Source: Ruminococcus sp. Phil15
Lineage (GTDB): Bacteria; Bacillota; Clostridia; Oscillospirales; Ruminococcaceae
Direction: 5' to 3'
Assembly: GCA_001940995.1 (NCBI GenBank)
Contig: MSHC01000034.1
Span: 249,476 to 312,320, forward strand
Length of the DNA: 62,845 nucleotides
This document shows positions 26,153 to 33,341 of the stretch, one piece after another. The stretch's first letter is position 1. Each line of letters opens with the position of its first letter. Under the pieces are notes generated by a model, which was given only the letters and a program-made list of their open reading frames with translations, was not told the origin of the DNA and did not search any database. Made by a program: the position numbers and the translations under genes.

Positions 26153-27613
26153 ATGAAATTTAAAAAGAGCTATATTACATATATCTTAGCGATTGCAATG
26201 CTGTCAGGCTGCGGCGCTGATGATAACAGTATTGCAAAGCAAGCGGGCGGCGAAGTTTATTCATCTGCAAGTAGTACAACTGCAACAACCACAACAACCG
26301 TTGAAAATTCGACGACAACAACCACTACAGTGACTAAAATCACCGAAGTTTCTGATATCGCAACCGAATCTTCGACAACTACAACAGAAGCGGATACTAC
26401 TTCGGCTACTACGACCACAACTACTACACCTGTAACTACAACAACGACTGCCACGACTACAACCAAGGATAAAACTAAAAATCCTGGATTGCCGTCAGGT
26501 GCGAAAGTAGAGGTTAAAAAGGATATAGAGGTGTATGAAAGCCTTACTGTTTCCAAGCTTGTAACAAGTTCCAATGTAAAGCTCAAGAATGGCAGCGATA
26601 ATGTAAATACTGATAAAGTCGGAAGGAATACTGCTACTATATCCTATACATACAACGGAAAAGATTACAAGAGTGATATTGAATATACCGTGTATGATAC
26701 GCAAAAGCCATTACTTATAAACGGCGGCTGGAATATAACGCTTGAAAAAGGGGACAGCTTTAATCTCACTGAATGGGTAGGATATGCGGATAATTATGAC
26801 AGAAATCCTAAGCTTACCTACACAGGAGATGTAAACACCGGAAAAGCCGGTACTTACCCTATTAAAGCAACTGTAACAGACTCATCGGGAAATACTACAA
26901 GCTGGGATATTGAAGTTAATGTCGTTAATGAAATCAGTTCGGGCGGCGGAGGAGGCGGCGGTGCGAGCAGCGGTATGCCGTTTGAAACCATTAAGAAGGA
27001 CTATGCCAGCGCAAATGTAAGCTTTGGCATAGACGTGTCAAAGTGGCAGGGAGATATCGACTTTAATAAGGTCAAGGCTGCTGGATGCGATTTTGTAATA
27101 ATGAGGATCGGAAGATACGGTACAGATTATCAAAAGGACGTATGCTTTGAGCAAAATCTGCAAGGTGCAAAGGATGCCGGACTTAAAGTCGGTGTTTATC
27201 TCTATACAACCGCTAACACGAGAGATGAGATAATCAGTAATGCAAAATGGATTGCCGATGAGCTGGACGGAGAAAAGCTCGATTTTCCTGTCGTGTTTGA
27301 CTGGGAAAGCTTTGATAATTTCCAGCAGTATTGTATCAGCATTCACGACCTGAATAGCTATTATGAGCTGTTCGCAAAAGAGATGGATAAATATGGCTAT
27401 GACGCTATGCTTTACGGAAGCAAGAACAGGTTTACAAGCTTCTGGTATGAATCGCTTAGCAGTAACCATCCTATATGGCTTGCACATTACACGTCGCAGA
27501 CGGACTATACCGGTAAATACGATATGTGGCAGATGAGCTGTACAGGCCGCATAGACGGTATCGACGGCGATGTCGATATTGATATCCTTTATAATCCTGA
27601 TATCTGTAAGTAA
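26153..27613 (+). CDS. GH25 lysozyme lipoprotein with Thr-rich linker and Ig-like domain
   Basis: The 486-residue modular surface enzyme starts with a lipoprotein signal (lipobox LSGC, Cys about 20). Next is a threonine tract (about 38-112) that is probably a stiff, possibly glycosylated, spacer. Then come a strand-rich Ig-like/DUF5011-type region (about 120-262, with TDSSGNTTSWDIEV), a Gly-rich hinge and a C-terminal GH25 muramidase (about 289-486). Catalytic acids fit D383 and E385 in FDWESF; GIDVSKWQG opens the barrel. GH25 enzymes cut the MurNAc-GlcNAc bond, so wall turnover or competition is likely. It has its own terminator and is monocistronic. Confidence 0.93.
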   Translation: MKFKKSYITYILAIAMLSGCGADDNSIAKQAGGEVYSSASSTTATTTTTVENSTTTTTTVTKITEVSDIATESSTTTTEADTTSATTTTTTTPVTTTTTATTTTKDKTKNPGLPSGAKVEVKKDIEVYESLTVSKLVTSSNVKLKNGSDNVNTDKVGRNTATISYTYNGKDYKSDIEYTVYDTQKPLLINGGWNITLEKGDSFNLTEWVGYADNYDRNPKLTYTGDVNTGKAGTYPIKATVTDSSGNTTSWDIEVNVVNEISSGGGGGGGASSGMPFETIKKDYASANVSFGIDVSKWQGDIDFNKVKAAGCDFVIMRIGRYGTDYQKDVCFEQNLQGAKDAGLKVGVYLYTTANTRDEIISNAKWIADELDGEKLDFPVVFDWESFDNFQQYCISIHDLNSYYELFAKEMDKYGYDAMLYGSKNRFTSFWYESLSSNHPIWLAHYTSQTDYTGKYDMWQMSCTGRIDGIDGDVDIDILYNPDICK

Positions 27614-27616
27614 TTT

Positions 27617-27650
27617 AAAATGCACCACAAAAAAATTGTGGTGCATTTTT
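27617..27650 (+). terminator. Terminator of the GH25 gene
   Basis: aaaatgcaccacaa/ttgtggtgcatttt forms a long stem with a T tail directly after the stop. Confidence 0.9.
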
Positions 27651-27677
27651 GAAGTAAAAAAGCTGCGGAGAACATGA

Positions 27678-27791
27678 ATGTATGCGAGTGCGACGGATTT
27701 AATAGCTCAGCTAGTTGAGAAGCTTGAAAATCTCGTAAGAGAAAATGAACGCTTAAAAGCTGAAATTGAAAAGCTCAAAAGTGAGCGATAA
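27678..27791 (+). CDS. 37-residue leucine-zipper micro-protein
   Basis: ATG 27678 has GCGGAG eight bases upstream. The product is one amphipathic helix: L-x6-L-x6-N/L-x6-L spacing (IAQLVEKLENLVREN, then LKAEIEKLKSER), with Lys/Glu flanks like a GCN4 zipper. No signal or membrane segment is present. It stands between the terminator of the GH25 gene and structured RNA at 27798. It could dimerise with itself or cap a larger coiled-coil partner; both are inference. Confidence 0.6.
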   Translation: MYASATDLIAQLVEKLENLVRENERLKAEIEKLKSER

Positions 27792-27797
27792 AAAAAC

Positions 27798-27872
27798 GTA
27801 GTCGGCTCAAATCAAGCTAAATCGACTACATAATCAAAACCAATTCGGAGTTACCCTCCGTTCTAGCTCCGA
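27798..27872 (+). other. Two small inverted repeats between the micro-protein and the recombinase promoter
   Basis: gtagtcg (27798-27804) pairs with cgactac (27823-27829), and tcggag (27845-27850) with ctccga (27867-27872). No T tract follows either. They could stabilise or end the upstream transcript or be binding sites. The rest of 27792-27953 shows nothing else. Confidence 0.35.
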
Positions 27873-27953
27873 TTATAACACAAAGCATATTTTGCTTTAT
27901 TTCCGATAATTACAGCATTTCGACTTTTTTCAACAAAAATTTTTCAAAACCCC

Positions 27954-27982
27954 TTGACAAGACATTTTTCTTGTGCTATAAT
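27954..27982 (+). promoter_or_regulatory. Consensus promoter of the tyrosine recombinase gene
   Basis: TTGACA (27954-27959) and TATAAT (27977-27982) have a 17-base spacer, a full consensus match. Confidence 0.9.
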
Positions 27983-28005
27983 GGGGAACGTAGAAAAGCG
28001 AATTT

Positions 28006-28025
28006 CGCTAAATGCAAATTTAGCG
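28006..28025 (+). other. Perfect hairpin with GCAA tetraloop in the recombinase leader
   Basis: cgctaaat and atttagcg close a GCAA loop of the GNRA type. A competing stem, gcgaatttcgc, overlaps its 5' side. It lies about 20 bases after the transcript start and 40 before the ATG. Confidence 0.55.
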
Positions 28026-28064
28026 TAATTGAGGGAACCGCATTTCCGAAGGGAGGGGTTATAT

Positions 28065-29081
28065 ATGAGAAAAGATTATATTGATGATTGTCCTGAATAT
28101 CTGACGGACTTTCTTACAAATCTAAAGCTTGTAAAAGATCGGGCTGACCGAACCGAAGAAGCTTATTATATTGACATAAGGACTTTCCTGCGATATCTCA
28201 AGCAGAAAAATAATTTAGTCGGTAAAGATGTACAATTCAGCGAGATTAAGATTGCTGACACTCCGTTCTCGGTCGTTGAGAATTTTACGATCAATGACGC
28301 TTACCTCTATCTTAGATATCTTCGTGATGAGAGAAAGAATTCAACTGCAACCCGTGCCAGAAAGTGTTCCTCGCTCAAGCAGTTCTATTACTATCTCTAC
28401 AAGAAAGCTATGCTTATTAAAAATAACCCCGTGGCAGAATTGGAGCTTCCTAAAGTAAAAAATAAACTTCCTAAGTTTCTTTCGCTTGAAGAAAGCCTGA
28501 AGCTGCTGTCTAGCGTTGACTCGTCTAACAGCGTGCGTGACTACTGTATCCTTACTTTGTTCCTGAACTGTGGGATGCGTCTTAGTGAACTTGTAGGACT
28601 GGATTTGAAGGATTACAGCCGTGATAACCACACTCTCAGACTGTTCGGTAAAGGCAGTAAGGAACGTATCGTATACCTTAATGACGCCTGTGTTGATGCA
28701 TTAAATGCATACCTTTCTGAGCGTTCTCAGGATAAGAAAAATGCGGATTTACAGGCTATGTTTATATCAAGAAATCATTCCAGAATATCTAAACGGCGTG
28801 TGCAGCTTATTGTTGAAGAAAACCTGCAAAAAGCCGGACTTTCTAACGTAGGAATATCAACTCACAAGCTAAGACATACTGCCGCAACGCTTATGTATCA
28901 GCATGGAAACGTTGATACGCTTGTTTTAAAAGAGATTTTAGGTCATAAGAGCATTGCAACAACCGAAATCTATACCCATCTGGGTAATGATAGCCTTAAA
29001 AAAGCCGCTGAATCGTCACCGCTTGCTAATGTCAAGGTTCCATCGCGTAAGAAAAATTCCGATGATTCCCCCACTAATTAA
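28065..29081 (+). CDS. Tyrosine recombinase (XerC/XerD-like)
   Basis: This 338-residue site-specific recombinase starts at the ATG with GGAGGGG upstream. The N-terminal SAM-like core-binding domain (about 1-105) has YLTDFLTNLKLVKDRADRTEEAY. The catalytic domain has Arg in GMRLSELVGL, Lys in GKGSKER, HKLRH, GHKS and the nucleophile Tyr in IYTHLG. It is either a Xer protein for chromosome dimer resolution or a related integrase. Full length, a consensus promoter and no mobile neighbours favour a housekeeping role. No dif-like site was recognised here. comEA-like gene follows 42 bases later. Confidence 0.9.
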   Translation: MRKDYIDDCPEYLTDFLTNLKLVKDRADRTEEAYYIDIRTFLRYLKQKNNLVGKDVQFSEIKIADTPFSVVENFTINDAYLYLRYLRDERKNSTATRARKCSSLKQFYYYLYKKAMLIKNNPVAELELPKVKNKLPKFLSLEESLKLLSSVDSSNSVRDYCILTLFLNCGMRLSELVGLDLKDYSRDNHTLRLFGKGSKERIVYLNDACVDALNAYLSERSQDKKNADLQAMFISRNHSRISKRRVQLIVEENLQKAGLSNVGISTHKLRHTAATLMYQHGNVDTLVLKEILGHKSIATTEIYTHLGNDSLKKAAESSPLANVKVPSRKKNSDDSPTN

Positions 29082-29123
29082 AATTAAAATATATAACCAA
29101 ACGTTTGAGGTGTTATAATTCCT

Positions 29124-29861
29124 TTGAATGATAAAAAAGTAAAGCCGATATGGATAATATTTATTGCAGTCGTGATGGTCGCTACTGCCGCATTTGTGAT
29201 TGTGATTTATGATAAAATTGGCAATTCAACTGACAGAGAATCAGTGTTTACAACCTCTATTGTTACTGATGCTTACGGCAGAACTGATATAAATGTTGCT
29301 ACGCTTGAACAGATTGCGAACGTTGACGGTATCGGATATAAGCTTGCAAGCAGCATAGTTGACTATCGCAGTGCTGTCGGCGTTATACATGATATGAATG
29401 AACTTTCAGAGATTAGAGGCATCGGTGCAAAGAAGCTCGAAGCGCTGTGTCAGAAATTTTACGTTTTAAGTGAAGATAGAATAACATCAACTACGACAAC
29501 CTGTGCCACGAAGCAGGCTGTACCCTCTTCGACTTACGACTCCCCTTCAGTCACATCAACAGTTTCCACAACTGCTGCAACAACATACGTTAATCCTAAC
29601 ACAAAATCTACCACGAAATCAAGTAAGCTCACAACTACCACTCAAACATCAAAAATAAAGCGCCGCCGTGTTGTGAATATAAATACATCTACTGCTTCAC
29701 AGATATCAGACTGCTTGCTGATAGATTTAGAGCTTGCTGAAGAAATAGTAAGCTGTCGCAGTAGGCTTGGCGGCTGTTATACAAACAAATACGAGGTCCT
29801 GTATTGCGACGGAATTTCGGATTCGCTGTTTATTGACATTCGGGATTATATTATTATATGA
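29124..29861 (+). CDS. ComEA-like membrane protein with two helix-hairpin-helix domains
   Basis: The 245-residue product starts at TTG 29124, with GAGGTG eleven bases upstream. It has an N-terminal membrane anchor (IWIIFIAVVMVATAAFVIVI, about 9-28). A first HhH follows (INVATLEQIANVDGIGYKLA, about 55-112), then a Thr/Ser-rich linker (about 118-178) and a second HhH-like domain (NINTSTASQIS onward, about 185-245). ComEA normally has one HhH and binds DNA during uptake. The tandem layout suggests two DNA contacts or a different surface role. No other competence gene is adjacent. Confidence 0.78.
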   Translation: MNDKKVKPIWIIFIAVVMVATAAFVIVIYDKIGNSTDRESVFTTSIVTDAYGRTDINVATLEQIANVDGIGYKLASSIVDYRSAVGVIHDMNELSEIRGIGAKKLEALCQKFYVLSEDRITSTTTTCATKQAVPSSTYDSPSVTSTVSTTAATTYVNPNTKSTTKSSKLTTTTQTSKIKRRRVVNINTSTASQISDCLLIDLELAEEIVSCRSRLGGCYTNKYEVLYCDGISDSLFIDIRDYIII

Positions 29862-29867
29862 TTGTTA

Positions 29868-30446
29868 TTATGCCTGTTCATCCAGCGTCAAGCTGTATGC
29901 AGGCATAAATTCTTCCAGAAATTCATTGGCCTCAGGTACATTAAGCGCTTTGATAGCCTCAAGCGTTGATTTGTGAGCTTTTTCAAAGTCACGGTTGCCC
30001 ATTTGAAGCTCCTCGGTGCATTTAATAAGCGCAGAAATCTTATCTGCGGCTTTTATGAGAGTCCACAGCTCTTTATCGTTTTCCTTTTTACCGATAATAT
30101 CGGAATACACATTTTTGATGTCGTCGGGCAGATAAGAAAGAAGCTGATTTTCGGCGTTTTCTTCAACTATTGCGTAGGCGCTCTTGATGTCCTTGCTGTA
30201 ATATTTTACTGGTGTCGGAAGGTCGCCTGTGATTATTTCGGCAACGTCGTGATACATTGCCAGAAGTGCGCAACGCTCAGCATCGACATTACCGTCGTGA
30301 CGCTTGTTCCTTAGGACTGCAAGAAGATGTGCAATAAAGGCTGTCTCTAGACTATGCTCGCTGAGATTTTCCGTAATGGTGTTGCGCATAAGGCCCCATC
30401 GGTTTATATATTTCATTCTTGAAATTATGGCAAAAAACTTACTCAT
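29868..30446 (-). CDS. yfbR: HD-domain 5'-deoxynucleotidase, YfbR-like
   Basis: The 192-residue protein has the HD-domain metal ligands: H31 (SEHSLETA), H66-D67 (MYHDVAEI) and a distal Asp (KAADKIS). ITGDLPTPVKYY matches the YfbR group. YfbR removes phosphate from deoxynucleoside monophosphates and balances nucleotide pools. GGAG lies eight bases before the ATG. It ends seven bases from the convergent comEA-like gene. Confidence 0.88.
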   Translation of the reverse strand: MSKFFAIISRMKYINRWGLMRNTITENLSEHSLETAFIAHLLAVLRNKRHDGNVDAERCALLAMYHDVAEIITGDLPTPVKYYSKDIKSAYAIVEENAENQLLSYLPDDIKNVYSDIIGKKENDKELWTLIKAADKISALIKCTEELQMGNRDFEKAHKSTLEAIKALNVPEANEFLEEFMPAYSLTLDEQA

Positions 30447-30467
30447 TATTTATACTCCTGTTGTGAT

Positions 30468-30500
30468 AAAAAAGACCGGAAACAAAATCCCGGTCTTTTA
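30468..30500 (-). terminator. Terminator of oadG-oadB
   Basis: aaaagaccgg/ccggtctttt (30470-30479, 30490-30499) is followed by TTTTTT on the minus strand, 16 bases past the oadB stop. Confidence 0.88.
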
Positions 30501-30515
30501 AATTTTTAGTATGAT

Positions 30516-31739
30516 TTAAACTATGCTGAGCAGTACGCCGGCTGCGACAGCAGAGCCGATTACGCCGGATACGTTTGGTCCCATAGCGTGCATAAGGAGG
30601 TAGTTTGTAGGATTTTCTTCCATACCAACCTTCTGAGATACACGAGCCGCCATAGGAACCGCCGAAACGCCTGCCGAACCGATAAGCGGATTAACCTTAC
30701 CCTTTGTGAACACATACATAAGCTTACCGAAGAGTACGCCTACCGCAGTACCGATACTGAATGCAATAACGCCGAGTGCGATAACTTTGGCAAATTCGAC
30801 ATTAATAATCTTATCAGCAGTTGTTGTAGCTCCAACTGAAACGCCAAGGAAGATTGTAATGATATTCATAAGCTCATTCTGAGCAGTCTTTACAAGTCTG
30901 TCACAGCAACCGCTTTCCTTGAGGAGATTACCGAGCATAAGCATACCAACGAGTGATGTTGCGGACGGAATAAGAAGAGCAATGATAACCGTTACTGCGA
31001 TTGGGAAAATGATCTTTTCGGTTTTTGACACTGGTCTGAGCTGTCCCATAACAACTGAACGTTCCTTCTTCGTTGTTAGCGCCTTCATAATAGGCGGCTG
31101 AATGAGTGGTACAAGAGCCATATAGGTGTAAGCTGCGAGAGCGATTGTACCTGTACTAATCTTAGAGTCGGGACCTAAGAGCTTTGATGAAACGAAGATA
31201 GCGGTAGGACCGTCAGCGCCGCCGATGATTGCGATAGAACCTGCCTCAGCGGCATTAAATCCGAGAAGTGCGGCACCCACGAATGTGAGGAAGATACCTG
31301 CCTGTGCTGCGGCACCGAGAATAAAGCTTCTTGGGCTTGCAATAAGCGGAGCAAAGTCCGTCATAGCACCGATACCAAGGAATATAAGCGGCGGATAGAG
31401 TCCGGCTTTAACGCCTATATACAGAATGTCTATAAGACCGCCATATTTCATTATCGAGCCGTAATCTAAAACGTGTTTTCCTGCCTCGTCCGTATATCCG
31501 TTGAAAAGTTCGGGATGATACATCTCAGAAAGCGGGAGATTTGTAAGAAGCATACCGAATGAAATCGGAAGCAAAAGAAGCGGTTCAAATCCCTTACCAA
31601 TTGCCAAGTACATAAATAAGAATGAAATGCAAATCATTATTACATTTTTCCAACCGCCGTCAGCGACAAGCTGGGCAAGACCTGATTCGTTAGCAAGGTC
31701 TGCGATTGTTGAGAAAAAAGTATCTAAAACAGCGCCCAT
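30516..31739 (-). CDS. oadB: Na+-translocating decarboxylase beta subunit (OadB/MmdB/GcdB)
   Basis: This 407-residue membrane protein has about ten helices. It shows IIGGADGPTAIFVSSKLLGP, the Asp-bearing Na+ channel motif, and GNLLKESGCCDRL. The beta subunit decarboxylates carboxybiotin and pumps Na+ out, making a sodium gradient. oadG lies 20 bases upstream; the carboxyltransferase alpha subunit and biotin carrier are not in the window, so the substrate (oxaloacetate, methylmalonyl-CoA or glutaconyl-CoA) cannot be told. bioY at 54421 could supply biotin. Confidence 0.93.
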   Translation of the reverse strand: MGAVLDTFFSTIADLANESGLAQLVADGGWKNVIMICISFLFMYLAIGKGFEPLLLLPISFGMLLTNLPLSEMYHPELFNGYTDEAGKHVLDYGSIMKYGGLIDILYIGVKAGLYPPLIFLGIGAMTDFAPLIASPRSFILGAAAQAGIFLTFVGAALLGFNAAEAGSIAIIGGADGPTAIFVSSKLLGPDSKISTGTIALAAYTYMALVPLIQPPIMKALTTKKERSVVMGQLRPVSKTEKIIFPIAVTVIIALLIPSATSLVGMLMLGNLLKESGCCDRLVKTAQNELMNIITIFLGVSVGATTTADKIINVEFAKVIALGVIAFSIGTAVGVLFGKLMYVFTKGKVNPLIGSAGVSAVPMAARVSQKVGMEENPTNYLLMHAMGPNVSGVIGSAVAAGVLLSIV

Positions 31740-31759
31740 CAGTTTCGTTTCCTTTCAAA

Positions 31760-32179
31760 TTAGAATGGTCTTGTATTATCAATTAGTCCTGCCTGAGCCC
31801 AAGCAGGTCTTGCGTTTCCTGCGCTCTTTACAGACAGCAGTCTTAGCTTCTTGCCGCTCTGTTCACTCATTGCACATATTGCAGCCATAATAACGGCGAC
31901 TACCTCTTCGTCAATGCCGTCCTCTACAATAGGTGCGGCAGCCGGCTTTGTCACTACAGCAACCGGCTTTGGCGCAGGTGCAGGCTTAGGAGCAGCTTTT
32001 TCTTTCTTATCGGATTTTTTTGAAATATTCATTGTGTAACCAAGCAGAGAGAAAAGGGCTATTAAAAGAATAAGTGCCAGAAATACGACAACTATTCCGG
32101 TAATTACAACGGATGCAACATAAGTTGAAGTCATTTCAGGGCCTTCAGCAAGCATCGCTGATGTTATCAAATCGTACAT
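31760..32179 (-). CDS. oadG: Decarboxylase small anchor subunit (OadG/MmdD-like)
   Basis: The 139-residue protein has one membrane helix (VVITGIVVVFLALILLIALFS, about 25-45), a Lys-rich stretch, an Ala/Pro linker (about 65-88) and a C-terminal segment (DEEVVAVIMAAICAMSEQ) ending in RPAWAQAGLIDNTRPF, the OadG/MmdD tail. There is no biotin motif (AMKM). It holds the complex together at the membrane. The ATG at 32179 lies 13 bases from AAGGAG, a rather long gap; the upstream GTG is too close. Confidence 0.85.
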   Translation of the reverse strand: MYDLITSAMLAEGPEMTSTYVASVVITGIVVVFLALILLIALFSLLGYTMNISKKSDKKEKAAPKPAPAPKPVAVVTKPAAAPIVEDGIDEEVVAVIMAAICAMSEQSGKKLRLLSVKSAGNARPAWAQAGLIDNTRPF

Positions 32180-32295
32180 ATAAATTTGCACGCTCCTTAA
32201 TACATTATATGTTTTTATTATACACTAAACTGAGAAAATTTACAAGCATATTCGGAAAAATTTTTCGCTTATTTTAGTTTTTGTTAAGTTATACT

Positions 32296-32334
32296 AAAAC
32301 ACCCAAGAAATCAAAAATAATTCTTGGGTGTTAA
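32296..32334 (-). terminator. Terminator near the degV end, possibly bidirectional
   Basis: aacacccaagaa/ttcttgggtgtt forms a 12-bp stem with an AT-rich loop. Minus-strand T follow (TTTTAGT). Confidence 0.75.
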
Positions 32335-32385
32335 TATTATGAAAGCTATTTTATTATGCGAACCGTATAAAGATATGCATTCTGA

Positions 32386-33230
32386 TTATTTCTTGAAAAA
32401 CAGTACGCCGAGGGTGCCTGCGCCACAGTGAGTGCAGATTGTAGCGCCTGCGTCAGTAACAAGTACTTCTGCAAACGGCTGTAATCTCTTTACTTCGTTT
32501 ACAGCAAGCTGCACAAGTTCATCGTCCATAGGAGAATGTGTGACAAAAATCCTGTTAAGCTGCAAGTCATCTCTGCCTTCAAGTCTTGAAGCGATATATT
32601 GAGGAATTACCTTAGTAAGATTTCCTCTGAATTTCTTACCTACTCCCATTGAACCGTCTTTAACCTCGATACAAGCTTGAGATTGAGAAGATTTGCACCA
32701 AGTGCCGCAAGTGAGGAACATCTGCCTCCTTTGTGCAGATTGTCAAGCTTGTTGATAACAAAGCTTACATCGAGCCGCATTTTCATTTCATTGAGTGCAT
32801 CGACGATTTCTATGGCCGACTTCCCTTCTCTTGCCATTTCAACGGCGGTTACCGCTAAATGTCCGGAGCCGGTTGAAAGATTATAGCTGTCCACCGGATA
32901 AAGTCCGACCAGCTCCTGAGAGGCAAGCACGCAGTTTTGATAGCAGGAGCTTAGCTTGCTGCTGAGGTTGATATGGATTATCTTGTATCCTTCGTCAATG
33001 TACGGTTTGAATGCAGAAATGTATTCTGAAATAGACACCGCTGAAGTTTTAGGCAGTACGTTATACTGCTTTGAAAGCTCTGTTAGCTTTGAGCCGTCGA
33101 TATCGACAGTGTCAGTATATTCGGCGTCGGCGATAGTAACGTGCAGAGGGACTATACCGATATCATATTTTTCGTAAAGCTCACGGTTCAGGTCTGCTGT
33201 GGAGTCGCAGAACACTTTAATCTTTTCCAT
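32386..33230 (-). pseudogene. DegV family fatty-acid-binding protein, frameshifted
   Basis: DegV/FakB proteins present fatty acids to the kinase FakA. Two overlapping minus frames give one DegV protein. The N-terminal part (start ATG 33230, GGAGG close upstream) has VFCDSTADLNRELYEKYDIG, the loop LPKTSAVS and INLSSKLSSCYQN, and runs to GRCSSLAALGANLLNLK. The C-terminal part resumes with ACIEVKDGSMGVGKKFRG and runs to the stop at 32386. The frames cross near 32675, where LK-P-CIEVKDG is expected; loss of one C (aagcttg for aagccttg) would explain it. Either a true pseudogene or a sequencing error. A separate FakA-like small protein occurs at 52325. Confidence 0.85.
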
Positions 33231-33341
33231 TATTGCCTCCATGTTTTGTGTAATAAAACAATTATACATCTTACGAATTTTTATTCAAGCCGCAAATATA
33301 CAATAAATTGTTAATAATCTGTATAAACAAATGTTAAAAAT

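Noticed and set aside
26260-26480. Possible tandem repeat or CRISPR-like array in the ACA/ACT-rich tract
   Set aside because: The repetition is threonine codons in frame, with no constant repeat and unique spacers. No CRISPR array was seen anywhere in the window.
26257-26586. Val-rich minus-strand frame of 109 codons
   Set aside because: It is the antisense of the Thr codons (ACN read as NGT) in the GH25 stalk. No ribosome site.
28065-29081. Tyrosine recombinase as integrase of a mobile element
   Set aside because: No att repeats, excisionase or phage genes lie nearby, and the neighbours are core-type genes. A Xer-like role is more likely.
32386-32721. Separate 111-residue gene next to a 209-residue gene
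   Set aside because: Both are parts of one DegV protein in two frames, so they are reported as one frameshifted gene.
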